From Burkholderiales bacterium (GTDB lineage Bacteria > Pseudomonadota > Gammaproteobacteria > Burkholderiales > Burkholderiaceae_C): DNA of 32,023 nucleotides. Positions 8,578 to 16,064 of the stretch are shown in pieces (the stretch's first letter is position 1; each line of letters opens with the position of its first letter). The notes under the pieces were generated by a model, which was given only the letters and a program-made list of their open reading frames with translations, made no database searches and was not told the origin of the DNA. A program made the position numbers and the translations under genes. The stretch spans positions 1-32,023 of the forward strand of contig JAGWTS010000016.1 in assembly GCA_028868875.1 (NCBI GenBank), written 5' to 3'.

Positions 8578-9099
8578 ATGCGCATCGTCTTCGTCAACCC
8601 CAACCAGCCCCAGCCCGAGTTGCTGGCCCGCGCCGCGCAGGCGCAAGACCGGTCGGCGGCGGTGCTGAAGTTGCGGGCGCTGAACCCGCAGCTCGACTTC
8701 AGCCGGCTCGCCGCGGGGGCCGTGGTCGTGCTACCCGGCAATGCCGCCGCGACGGGCGACACCCCGGGCGCCGCCACCGCAGCGGGCAGCAGCCCGGGTG
8801 CGCAGGCACTGGCCGATGTTCAGGGCGCGGCGACGGCGGCGCTGAAAGCCGCGGCCGTGGCGACGCGCCAGGCCGGCGCCGAGCGCGCGGCCGACGCCGG
8901 GGCGGTCGCGGCGGCCATCGCCAACGAGGCCGTCAAGGCCGCGCTCGAGCGCGACCCGGCGCTGCAGGCCGATCTCGACGCCGCGCTCGAGGCCGGTCAG
9001 GCCGAAGACAAGGCGGCGGCGGCCGACGCCAAGCTGCTGGCGACCCTGGCCAAGGCGCTGCCGGCCGAGTTCGAGGCGCTGGCGCGCCTGTTGGGCTGA
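8578..9099 (+). CDS. Small LysM-like / Ala-rich helical protein, 173 aa
   Basis: The frame could begin at a GTG at 8548, but that would overlap the upstream stop. The ATG at 8578 has GGGAG (8567-8571) with 6-base spacing and is preferred. Residues 1-55 (MRIVFVNPNQPQP, then LKLRALNPQLDFSRLAAGAVVVLPGN) resemble one LysM-like unit: a short strand, helix, 'LNPQLD' and a closing 'G-VVVLP' strand. LysM proteins in contractile tails often connect the tube or baseplate to the spike. The rest is very Ala-rich and predicted helical (ADVQGAATAALKAAAVATRQ, LAKALPAEFEALARLLG), possibly a coiled coil. It lies 22 bp after the beta-helix gene and is the last plus-strand gene before the convergent pil operon. 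The LysM similarity is only moderate. Confidence 0.6.
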   Translation: MRIVFVNPNQPQPELLARAAQAQDRSAAVLKLRALNPQLDFSRLAAGAVVVLPGNAAATGDTPGAATAAGSSPGAQALADVQGAATAALKAAAVATRQAGAERAADAGAVAAAIANEAVKAALERDPALQADLDAALEAGQAEDKAAAADAKLLATLAKALPAEFEALARLLG

Positions 9100-9160
9100 C
9101 AGGCCGAGGCCCAGCACGAGGTCCCGGCCCCTCCGTCTCGAACCGGGCCCGGCCGCGCGC

Positions 9161-9188
9161 GCGGCATCCGGCGTTCGTCGAATGCCGC
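9161..9188. terminator. Possible terminator hairpin between convergent genes
   Basis: The 102-bp space between the convergent ends of the LysM-like gene and pilY1 contains GCGGCAT (9161-9167) and ATGCCGC (9182-9188). Inside these, one mismatch is followed by further pairing (CGGC with GTCG, one G-U) around a 4-base loop. One more outer pair (9160 with 9189) extends the stem. No T-run follows on either strand, so intrinsic termination would be weak; it may mainly protect 3' ends. Confidence 0.4.
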
Positions 9189-9201
9189 GGCCGCGGCGCC
9201 C

Positions 9202-12200
9202 TCAACGGTCGATTTCCCGATACCAGTAGGTCCTGTGCTTGACGGCATTGGGCAGGATGGTCGGGCGCTGCACGCATTCGGCCCCCTTGCAATTCGCCAC
9301 CGGCGGCCCGCCGATCAGGAACGGCACCTGCTTGTAATTGCCGCTGTCGCCCAGCTTCACCGAGACGACGCCGAACACCGGGCTCGGCGGCAGGCCACCG
9401 CCGTCGTAAAGGTCCGAGGTGCCGGCTCCGGTGACCCAGCTCAGCTGGTAGCCGCGCGCCTCGCCCAGGTTGGCGTTGCAGCTGGTCGTGCTCGCGGCCT
9501 TGGGTGTGTTGGTGCCGAAATAGACATAGGCGCCCACGGCGAGCGGTCCGTTGACGACCTTCTCGCCGGCGTGGGTGAGCGTCACGTAGAAACCGTTGGA
9601 CTTGGTGGTCCCCGTGTTCGCGGTGACCAGGGACGATGGGTAGGGCGTCGTGGTGGCGTCGAACAGCGCCGCGGTGGCCGAGGGCGCGTTGTTGGCCGTG
9701 CTGCTCGAATCGTCGACCACGGGAGTCGCGCCCGCTCCGCTCATGCCGGTCTTGAAGTCCTTGATCATGTACAGCCGGTTGACGACGTTGTACGACTGCT
9801 GCGAAAGCAGCGGGTGCTCGCGGTCGCCGGTGCCCACGAGCACGGCGTCGAACATCGAGGTCTCGACCACGTCGGGCGGGTAGTAGAGCTTGCGCTTGGT
9901 CGTGCCGCTGCCGCCGACGCTGGCCAGCAGTTGGACCTGCCAGGTCGAGGGCCCGCCGGTGGCCGACACTGGTTCGAGGTCCAGGCGCCAGACGTTGCCG
10001 CCGATGTCGGCCGCGTAGACGCGGTCGATGTAGCCGTCGCCGTTGCGGTCGACCAGGGTCACATCCGACGGGATCGCATAAGGCATCGTGATCGAGCAGG
10101 GGTTGCCCGTGCAGCTGGTGCCGGCGCTCGCGTTGTAGGAGGTGTGCCAGACCAGCGCGCCGGTGACGGCATCGACGATGAAGAGCCCGCGCCCCATCGT
10201 GTCGGCGGCCGGCGGCTCGCTGTCTTCGTTGAGGTCGTAGCCGGCGCCGAAGATCAGCACCGGGTTGGTGGAGTAGCCTTTCAGGCGCGCCACCTTGGGC
10301 TGCGACCAGGTCTGGCCGAGTTCGGCGAACCCCGTGTCGCTGCTCGAGTGCGTCCACATCAGCTTCGGCGACTGGGGCGTGCTCACGTCCAGGGCATAGA
10401 TCATGCGGCCGCCCCGGCGCTCCGACAGGTAGAGGTAGACGGTGGAGCCGTTCTGGTAGAACGAGGGCGAGCCGTCGAAGTAGTAGTCCTTGGGCGTGGC
10501 CCCGGCGACGGTCGTGGTCGACAGGGCGACCTCGGGGCTGTTGGTCTGCAGCCGCGTGAGCTGGCTCAGCGTGAACGGCTTGGCCAGGAAGGCCCAGAGC
10601 TCGCCGCCGGGGGCCACGCCGTTGATGTTGCAGGTGGCCGAGACGGTGCAGTTCGCCCCCGCCGGCTGGTTGCCGTTGACGGCGTGGAACATGCCGCCGT
10701 TGTCGCCGTAGTAGACGACGACGCCGGTGCTGCCGCCGTAGTTGACGGCGGCCGGGCGCGAATGGACGACGTCGCCGTGCACCGAGGGCCGGATCGTCAC
10801 CGGGCTGCCCGGGCCGACCTCGTCGCCCTGGTTGTCGTCGCCGCGCAGCCAGTTGACGAGGGACGTGCTGCCGCCCATCGCCGCGACCACGGCCGAGTTG
10901 GTGCTGTCGAACGAGACCAGGGACGCGCCCGGCGCGATGCCGATGTCGGTCAGCACCTTGCGCGGGCCGCTCGGGCTGCTGCTGTAGTTGGTGGTCAGGT
11001 TGGCCAGGCGAATCTGTTCGCCCACGCCGCCCTTCTCGACGAACTGGCCGTCGGGGCTGTCGTAGCCCCCGGTCGGCCCCAGGTTCAGGGCCACGAAATA
11101 CGGGTCCAGCCACCAAAAGCCCTGCATCGGCGACTTGTCGGGCAGGGCGTTGGGGTTGTAGGAGGTCCAGAAGCTCTGTGCATTGGCCGAGAAGAATCCG
11201 GTGCCCGAGGAACTGATCGCCGCGTTGCCGAGAGCGTCGGCGAGGTACAGCGACGAACCGGTCGAGTCCGAGACGATCTGGTACTGCTTCAGGTTGCCGC
11301 GCCAGCGCGGCAGGGCGTTGCCGTCGGGGCGGAACATGCCGACGAAAACCTGGTTCAGGTACTGGCCCTGGGCATTGGCGGTCACGGGCAGCGTCGGCGA
11401 GGCGAACTCGCTGTTGACGGCCTGGATCTCGTTGAAGATGGAGATCAGGTCGTTCACGAGGTCGGCCCCGCTCTTGCTGGCGTAGTACTTGCCGCCGCCG
11501 TAATAGGCCGTGCTCTGGAGCACTTCCTGGTAGTCGAGGTTCGCGGCGCCCGAAGGGCTGTAGCCGGCGGCGACCGAGTAGGTGACGATGCCCGCGCTCT
11601 GGTTCATGTAGCGTGCCCACTCGTCGATGAACGAGCCATTCTGGTACTTGGTGTTCGGGCCGAAGTTCGGCGTGGCGGTCAGGTTGATGATCTTCTGCTG
11701 GGCCGAGCTCGCCCCGGCCGACGCGAGCGCCGCGGCCGAGCTGCAGCCGCCGCCGGCGCAGGGCTTGGCCGCGCTCGCCTGCGTCGCGCCGACATAGATC
11801 ACGAAGTTCTGCTGGCAGCTCGCCGTGCCCAGGTGCGAGGCGTAGCTCGTCCCCGAGGGCCCGGTATGGCCGGTGTAGTAGGCCCAGGCCTCGTTCATCA
11901 CCTGGTCCATCTTCGAGTTGCCGCTCGCCTTGGGGATGCCGGCGAGGATCGGTGCCTCGAGGCTGCCGAGGGTCGTGGTGTTGTCGATCAACTGCCAGGC
12001 ATAGGGCGGCGTGACGGGGTAGAGCATCGTCCCGCCGTTGGTCGAGCTCGTGCTGCTCACCATCACCGCGACGTTGAGCTTGCCCAGCATCGACGGATTG
12101 ATGGCGGCCACCGCCTGGTACAGCGAGCAGTAGACGAGGTCGAGCAGCGTCTTGCCGGGCATCCCCGCGACCCCGCAGGTGAACCCCGCGACGTTGGCGT

Positions 12201-12363
12201 CGTTGTTCGCGGTGTTGTCCAGCACGATGAGCACGTTCTGGACCGGCGCCGCGCCGCCGACCTTGCTATAGATGTCGATGTCGTAGGCCCGGGCCGGGAA
12301 CGCCCCCGCCAGGCCGAGCAGCAACGCCACGAGGAACCGGGCCTTGATCGCAAACTTCGTCAT
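9202..12363 (-). CDS. pilY1: Type IV pilus tip adhesin/biogenesis factor PilY1, 1053 aa
   Basis: PilY1 sits at the pilus tip with the minor pilins and primes pilus assembly; it also serves in adhesion and surface sensing. Residues 1-26 form a signal peptide (KARFLVALLLGLAGAFPARA). The N-terminal half starts with NVLIVLDNTANND, a degenerate von Willebrand A-type MIDAS position, as in many betaproteobacterial PilY1 proteins. The C-terminal half is the beta-propeller, with repeated outer-strand patterns (FHAVNGNQPAG, GRGLFIVDAVTGALVWHTS, YAADIGGNVWRLDLE). Near residues 771-780 is a calcium-loop-like VDRNGDGYIDRVYAADIGG. Paired Cys are scattered through the propeller. The start is an ATG with GAGGT upstream, 30 bp after pilX. 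It is the last gene of the pil operon and slightly shorter than the Pseudomonas protein. Confidence 0.92.
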   Translation of the reverse strand: MTKFAIKARFLVALLLGLAGAFPARAYDIDIYSKVGGAAPVQNVLIVLDNTANNDANVAGFTCGVAGMPGKTLLDLVYCSLYQAVAAINPSMLGKLNVAVMVSSTSSTNGGTMLYPVTPPYAWQLIDNTTTLGSLEAPILAGIPKASGNSKMDQVMNEAWAYYTGHTGPSGTSYASHLGTASCQQNFVIYVGATQASAAKPCAGGGCSSAAALASAGASSAQQKIINLTATPNFGPNTKYQNGSFIDEWARYMNQSAGIVTYSVAAGYSPSGAANLDYQEVLQSTAYYGGGKYYASKSGADLVNDLISIFNEIQAVNSEFASPTLPVTANAQGQYLNQVFVGMFRPDGNALPRWRGNLKQYQIVSDSTGSSLYLADALGNAAISSSGTGFFSANAQSFWTSYNPNALPDKSPMQGFWWLDPYFVALNLGPTGGYDSPDGQFVEKGGVGEQIRLANLTTNYSSSPSGPRKVLTDIGIAPGASLVSFDSTNSAVVAAMGGSTSLVNWLRGDDNQGDEVGPGSPVTIRPSVHGDVVHSRPAAVNYGGSTGVVVYYGDNGGMFHAVNGNQPAGANCTVSATCNINGVAPGGELWAFLAKPFTLSQLTRLQTNSPEVALSTTTVAGATPKDYYFDGSPSFYQNGSTVYLYLSERRGGRMIYALDVSTPQSPKLMWTHSSSDTGFAELGQTWSQPKVARLKGYSTNPVLIFGAGYDLNEDSEPPAADTMGRGLFIVDAVTGALVWHTSYNASAGTSCTGNPCSITMPYAIPSDVTLVDRNGDGYIDRVYAADIGGNVWRLDLEPVSATGGPSTWQVQLLASVGGSGTTKRKLYYPPDVVETSMFDAVLVGTGDREHPLLSQQSYNVVNRLYMIKDFKTGMSGAGATPVVDDSSSTANNAPSATAALFDATTTPYPSSLVTANTGTTKSNGFYVTLTHAGEKVVNGPLAVGAYVYFGTNTPKAASTTSCNANLGEARGYQLSWVTGAGTSDLYDGGGLPPSPVFGVVSVKLGDSGNYKQVPFLIGGPPVANCKGAECVQRPTILPNAVKHRTYWYREIDR

Positions 12364-12393
12364 GTCGACCTCATCGTTGCCGCCCAGGCGGCT

Positions 12394-12948
12394 TCAGCAG
12401 TTCGATCCCACGGGCACGCGCACGGCGATGCCCTGGTGCGTGGTCACGGCGGCCGCGCTGTTGCCCGCCACGGGCGCCGCCGTGGCGCTGATGTCCCACA
12501 CCGCGTTCGAGCAAAGGGAGTTGCCGGTCGCGCCGGCGCCGCCGCTGGTGACGATTCCGCTGTTCTGCACCGAGCCGCTGACTTCGCACGAGGCATCGTC
12601 GGGGTTGGTGATGTTCAGGTCCGCCGTCTTGATCGGCTGCACGGCCACGCAGTTCGGCGGCGGCACGCTGACCGCGTAGTCGGACACGCCGTCGTTGTCG
12701 ATGTCCACGTTGACGACCGTGGCGCTGGGCGTGAGGGTCGCGAAGGCCGTGCCGACCACGGTCTCGATGCCTTGCTGGGCTGCACCCTCGGCTTCCTTCT
12801 GCACCTGCATGTTGCCGGCCACGTGCAACTCGACGTTGCTGCTGCGCACACCGGAGACCACGACCAGCATCACCAGCAGCAGGACCACCAGGGCGACGAT
12901 CAGCGTCATGCCGCGCTGGCGGCGGCCACTGCTCGAGCGGGCTTTCAT
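12394..12948 (-). CDS. pilX: Minor pilin PilX, 184 aa
   Basis: The N-terminus has a prepilin-like leader, MKARSSSGRRQRG, followed by the hydrophobic helix MTLIVALVVLLLVMLVVVSGV. This is the form of the PilX N-terminal family. The mature sequence has Val rather than Glu at position 5, unlike PilE, FimT, PilV and PilW here. Lack of Glu5 is a known feature of the tip-most minor pseudopilin GspK in type II secretion. The remaining 150 residues form a small globular head with several Cys. The gene starts 4 bp after the pilW stop, with GAGG before the ATG. In Pseudomonas, PilV, PilW, PilX and PilY1 form the priming/tip complex, and the same is inferred here. Confidence 0.88.
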   Translation of the reverse strand: MKARSSSGRRQRGMTLIVALVVLLLVMLVVVSGVRSSNVELHVAGNMQVQKEAEGAAQQGIETVVGTAFATLTPSATVVNVDIDNDGVSDYAVSVPPPNCVAVQPIKTADLNITNPDDASCEVSGSVQNSGIVTSGGAGATGNSLCSNAVWDISATAAPVAGNSAAAVTTHQGIAVRVPVGSNC

Positions 12949-12952
12949 TTCC

Positions 12953-14032
12953 TCATTCCCTTTGTCCGGCGAGGTTGTACAGGCGCGCCACGGCGCTGTA
13001 TTCGTGGCGCTTGTAGGCGTCGTTGAACGGACCCTGGGCGCCCTCGGCCAGGCCCATGGCGTAGGTTCGCGTATCGGCCCAGCCGGCCGAGGTCTCGATG
13101 CTGCGCGCGCGCAGGTAGATGCGCACGGTGACGACGTTGGACCAGTTGGCGAGGGCCGAGCTGGCCCAGCCGTAGGGCGGCACGCTGGCGGGACACAGGG
13201 CGGTCTCGGCCGCAGGCGGGTTGGCCGGGTTGCTCGTGTAGCAGCTCGGGTTGCCGGTGCCCACCAGGCCGAGCGCCGGATCGTTGTAGTCGACGCCGAA
13301 GTCGAACTGCAGGTCTTCGATGCCTTCGGCCAGCGGCGTCACCGTCATCGCCCCGTTGACGTATTCGGCGACCTTCAGCGTCGGCGTCGAATCGGCCGCG
13401 CCCGCGCTGCAATCGTCGCAGGTGCTGACGTAGTAGACGTGGTACAGCACCTTGCGCACGGGCGCCGGGGTGGCGCAGTCCTTCTGCAGCAACGTGAAGG
13501 CGCCGCCGCCGTTGTCGATGACGAAAGGCTGGGTGTCGGTGGCGCAGGTGGAGACCTGCAGGTAGGCGTTGGCCGTGTCCGTGGACACCGAGGCGGCCGT
13601 GGGCGCCGGGTTGACGGTGCTGAGCCGCGAGACCACCAGGTACGCCGTTCCGGCCTTGTAGTGGTCCAGGCAGGTAGGGGCGGCCGCGGGCGCGTAGACC
13701 GACAGCGGCACCGACGACGGAATGCCGGCGGCGTAGGGCTGCGGGATGTAGCCGAGCTGGGTGGCGGCGCCCGGGCACGCCATCGGCGCCACCTGGGTGT
13801 AGGTGTCGCGGGTGCCCGCCCCGTTGAAGCCGGCGGCCTGGATCTCCTCGCCCAGCAGCGTCAGCGCGTAGCGCCCGCTCTCGACCTGGGTGGCGGTCTT
13901 GCTGAGCTCCATCCGGCTCGTCATGCTGCCGGAGGTCAGCGACAGCAGGCCGATGAGCAGGAACATGCCGATCGTCACCGCGACCATCAACTCGATCAGC
14001 GTCAGGCCCCGCTGCGGGCGGCGGGCGCTCAC
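12953..14032 (-). CDS. pilW: Minor pilin PilW, 359 aa
   Basis: The protein has a short leader ending in RRPQRG, then LTLIELMVAVTIGMFLLIGL, a canonical prepilin cleavage site and N-terminal helix with Glu5 for processing by PilD. The length and sequence (SRMELSKTATQVESGRYALTLLGEEIQAAGF) are typical of PilW. The frame stays open upstream to about 14635, but that stretch is a shadow of pilV. The chosen start is the GTG at 14032, which overlaps the pilV stop as GTGA and places the processing site 9 residues in. The C-terminal half contains AEYVNGAMTVTPLAEGIEDLQFDFGVD, a frequent PilW block. It joins the tip complex with PilV, PilX and PilY1. Confidence 0.9.
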   Translation of the reverse strand: MSARRPQRGLTLIELMVAVTIGMFLLIGLLSLTSGSMTSRMELSKTATQVESGRYALTLLGEEIQAAGFNGAGTRDTYTQVAPMACPGAATQLGYIPQPYAAGIPSSVPLSVYAPAAAPTCLDHYKAGTAYLVVSRLSTVNPAPTAASVSTDTANAYLQVSTCATDTQPFVIDNGGGAFTLLQKDCATPAPVRKVLYHVYYVSTCDDCSAGAADSTPTLKVAEYVNGAMTVTPLAEGIEDLQFDFGVDYNDPALGLVGTGNPSCYTSNPANPPAAETALCPASVPPYGWASSALANWSNVVTVRIYLRARSIETSAGWADTRTYAMGLAEGAQGPFNDAYKRHEYSAVARLYNLAGQRE

Positions 14033-14676
14033 AGCAGCGCTCCCACCTGGAGCGTCATCGTGACGACGCGGTGCAGGTTCGCGGCGCCGAAGCTCGGCGG
14101 GTTGCCGCCGCAGGCGCCGACCGCGGTCGGCGCCGCCGTCGCGACGAGCCCCTGCCAATGCACGCTGACCATGTAGATGTGGTTCGCGGCGTCGAGGGTG
14201 TCGATGCAGCCGACCGCGCCGATCATGGCGCCGACCTGGCGGCCGGTGCTCGTGGTTTCGGCGGCGCCCAGGAGTTCGGCATTCCAGGCGACGAGGTCGG
14301 CCACGGCCTGGGCGTTCTGGGTCGCCGACCCGGCGGCGCAGGCGGGGGTGCCGGTGTAGCCGGTGCCCAGCACCTGGCCCGAATAACAGGTGTCGAGCAC
14401 CACCGGATTGGTCGGGTTGCCGGTGGCCGTGGCGCCCGCGCCCGAGAGCCGGTTCGCGTTCATGCGGTCCACCATGTCCTGCACCAGCAGGCTGGCCTGG
14501 GTGCGCTGGTACGACTCCATCTCGCTCAGGCTGGCGCGCCCGCCGACCCCGGCCAGTCCGATCAGGGCGACCGAGATCAGGACCATCGTGACCAGCACCT
14601 CGATGAAGGAAAAGCCACGCACGGGCCTGGCGCACGAGCGCCGGGCCGGCGTGCGCTGGCGATTCAGCACGAACAT
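14029..14676 (-). CDS. pilV: Minor pilin PilV, 215 aa
   Basis: A 21-residue basic leader ends in RPVRG, followed by FSFIEVLVTMVLISVALIGLAGVG, a canonical type IV prepilin signal with Glu5. The next block, EMESYQRTQASLLVQDMVDRMNANR, is characteristic of PilV (a helix that packs on the head domain, ending in 'DRMNANR'). The start chosen is the ATG at 14676, which overlaps the upstream fimT-like stop by 13 bases. Its stop overlaps the pilW GTG start. The head domain has several Cys (DTCYSGQ, TPACAAGS, GCIDTLD), probably in disulphides after export. It functions in the pilus tip/priming complex. Confidence 0.9.
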   Translation of the reverse strand: MFVLNRQRTPARRSCARPVRGFSFIEVLVTMVLISVALIGLAGVGGRASLSEMESYQRTQASLLVQDMVDRMNANRLSGAGATATGNPTNPVVLDTCYSGQVLGTGYTGTPACAAGSATQNAQAVADLVAWNAELLGAAETTSTGRQVGAMIGAVGCIDTLDAANHIYMVSVHWQGLVATAAPTAVGACGGNPPSFGAANLHRVVTMTLQVGALL

Positions 14677-15206
14677 GCCGCCGCCGTGGCGACGACGGTG
14701 GTCGCCGGGACGCCGCTCAGGCCGATGCTGACGCAGCGCAGGCCCTGGGTTTGCGAGGACGCCGCCGGGGCGATCAGGAACTTGGTCGAGGCCGCGCCGG
14801 TGCTGCGGCCGTCCCGGCCATAGGTCACCTGGGCGAGCGCGCTGCAGTGGCTGCCCGCGGCGATGCGGATGCCGGGCAGCGGCGCCTGGGTGGCCATGAC
14901 GTTGGCGGCGACCGCGCAGTCCGGCTGCGTGGTCCAGCCGTTGGCCCAGCCGCCGGCGGCTTGGCAGGCGCTGAAGTCGCGGCCGCGCGTGATCGCCTCG
15001 CTGCGCGCCAGGGACAGGGCGTCCACGAGGTCGTAGGACGCGTTGCGCGCGCGCTGGTTGCCCAGGTACTGCTGCAGCCCCGGCCCGGCCAGTCCGGCCA
15101 GGACCGCGACGATGGCCAGGACGACCATCAACTCGATGGCCGTGAAGCCGCGCTCGGCGCCCCCGGCGCCGTTGGGCGCTTGTCGGCGTGTCAGCGCTTC
15201 CAGCAC
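14664..15206 (-). CDS. fimT: Minor pilin of the FimT/FimU-GspH type, 180 aa
   Basis: The frame carries GAERG followed by FTAIELMVVLAIVAVLAGLAGPG, a prepilin cleavage site with Glu5. It continues with SYDLVDALSLARSEAITRGRDFSACQA, the block that defines the GspH/FimT family (LALARSEAIKRN type). The best start is the GTG at 15206, overlapping the pilE end by 16 bases; it gives a 20-residue leader. No ATG lies between the pilE stop and the cleavage site, so a non-ATG start seems needed. FimU/FimT proteins connect the minor-pilin tip to the shaft; FimT of some species binds DNA for natural transformation. Whether this protein is the FimT or the FimU counterpart is uncertain. Confidence 0.82.
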   Translation of the reverse strand: MLEALTRRQAPNGAGGAERGFTAIELMVVLAIVAVLAGLAGPGLQQYLGNQRARNASYDLVDALSLARSEAITRGRDFSACQAAGGWANGWTTQPDCAVAANVMATQAPLPGIRIAAGSHCSALAQVTYGRDGRSTGAASTKFLIAPAASSQTQGLRCVSIGLSGVPATTVVATAAACSC

Positions 15207-15640
15207 GATGCAAGCCCCGCGGCGTCGTTCAGGCTCGTCTGGTAGAAGGTCGCGCCGGTCTGGTCGATGATCAGGATGCCGCAGTCCGAGTCGTTGTTGA
15301 CCTGGGAGCCGATCGGGGTGGCCGTGACGGTGAAGCCCGGTGGCGGCCCGGCCACGGCGGCGGTGCTGATCGTGTAGCTCGAGGCCACGTTGTTCGGCGC
15401 GGTGGCCCCCAGCGTGCCCATGTCGGGGGCGAAGACGTGGCCGTCGAGCATGTAGCGCTGCTGCATGCTGGAGACCTCCAGCATGTAGCTCTCGGCGGCA
15501 GATCGGTTGCTGCGCGCAACGCTCTTCAGGTAGCTCGGGAGCGCAATCGCCGCCAGGATGCCGACGACGGCCACCGTGATCATCAGCTCGATCAGGGTGA
15601 AGCCGCGAACGCGCTTGGAAGGCAGGGACGCAGGGCGCAT
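15191..15640 (-). CDS. pilE: Type IV pilin-like minor pilin PilE, 149 aa
   Basis: The ATG at 15640 gives a 13-residue basic leader ending KRVRG, then FTLIELMITVAVVGILAAIALPSY, a textbook type IV prepilin start with Glu5. The head includes AAESYMLEVSSMQQRYMLDGHVFA (a PilE hallmark block) and a C-terminal Cys pair (DSDCGIL and ASCWKR) suited to a D-region disulphide. An earlier in-frame Met at 15739 would give an unlikely 46-residue leader. The gene heads the operon, whereas in Pseudomonas pilE comes last. The length suits a minor pilin; a major pilin usually stands alone with a strong promoter. No clear Shine-Dalgarno precedes the ATG. Confidence 0.87.
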   Translation of the reverse strand: MRPASLPSKRVRGFTLIELMITVAVVGILAAIALPSYLKSVARSNRSAAESYMLEVSSMQQRYMLDGHVFAPDMGTLGATAPNNVASSYTISTAAVAGPPPGFTVTATPIGSQVNNDSDCGILIIDQTGATFYQTSLNDAAGLASCWKR

Positions 15641-15746
15641 GGAGTGTGTCCAACAGGTACTCGGGCGGTCGCAAGAAGCAGGGACCAAGCACGTATCAGC
15701 TCGCCCGCCCCATTTTCGGCGCGTGGCCCGGTAGCTCAACCGGAAA

Positions 15747-15818
15747 GATCACACATGACCGTGCCGGAAATCACATATGGTTGCCAAGCCATCAGCGGCT
15801 TCGGCGCTCCGGATCACA
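15747..15818 (-). promoter_or_regulatory. Three TGTGATC/T boxes upstream of pilE (candidate operator)
   Basis: Read toward pilE, TGTGATC lies at 15753-15747, TGTGATT at 15775-15769 and TGTGATC at 15818-15812. The first two are exactly 22 bp apart (two 11-bp steps), and both sit in a longer repeat of the form CATRTGTGAT followed by TTTCCGG. They lie about 107-178 bp upstream of the pilE start. The same heptamer occurs twice with 11-bp spacing before the response-regulator gene in this window. TGTGA is also the half-site of CRP/Vfr-type regulators, but no full TGTGA-N6-TCACA site was found. I could not place a confident sigma70 or sigma54 promoter between the boxes and pilE. Confidence 0.45.
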
Positions 15819-15908
15819 GGCCCCGCAGGTGCGCCGAGACTCGATTTCCGACGACCAGGTGCGCACGTCATTCAATGCGGCACCGCGGGTCAAATCTCAT
15901 ATGTGATT
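15769..15908. repeat. Perfect 11-bp inverted repeat with 118-bp spacer upstream of pilE
   Basis: AATCACATATG (15769-15779) is matched by its exact reverse complement CATATGTGATT at 15898-15908. Each arm contains the 6-bp palindrome CATATG next to TCACA/TGTGA. The arms bracket the middle of the 423-bp stretch 15641-16063, which has no gene. Such distant paired sites can support looping by a dimeric regulator. The rest of that stretch shows nothing else I can name. Confidence 0.5.
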
Positions 15909-16048
15909 GATATGCGCGACCTTGACCCCCAGCGGGCAGACAACGCGCCGGCCTGACCTTCGATTCGCAGAAAATGAAGGCCACGCTGCAAATCTGGCCG
16001 CGGGGCGCCGGCCCGCGCATCAGAGCGCGGACATCGAAGGCGCCAGCC

Positions 16049-16064
16049 AGCCCGGCGCCGGGCT
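16049..16064. terminator. Hairpin just after the amidase stop
   Basis: A 16-base perfect palindrome, AGCCCGGCGCCGGGCT, overlaps the last base of the amidase stop codon (minus strand). It can form a 6-bp stem with a GCGC loop. No T-run follows on the minus strand, so it is at best a weak or Rho-assisted terminator, or a 3'-end protecting stem. Confidence 0.35.

Noticed and set aside
6543-8777. Long minus-strand open frame opposite the beta-helix gene
   Set aside because: Composition is that of an antisense shadow in GC-rich DNA; no start signal or domain.
9235-13026. 1263-codon plus-strand open frame opposite pilY1 and pilX
   Set aside because: pilY1, pilX and pilW on the other strand are unmistakable; the opposite translation is low-complexity Arg/Val/Gly/Asp-rich sequence.
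15671-15689. A sigma54-like promoter (TTGG ... TTGC on the minus strand) before pilE
   Set aside because: The GG and GC elements are 12 bases apart instead of 10, and the flanking consensus is weak.
15724-15760. A stretch resembling the 5' part of a tRNA (GGCCCGGTAGCTCAACCGG)
   Set aside because: Only the D-arm-like part fits; no anticodon stem, T-loop (GTTCRA) or matching acceptor end follows.
15747-15908. A full CRP/Vfr site (TGTGA-N6-TCACA)
   Set aside because: Half-sites are present, but none is paired at 6-bp spacing with a second good half.
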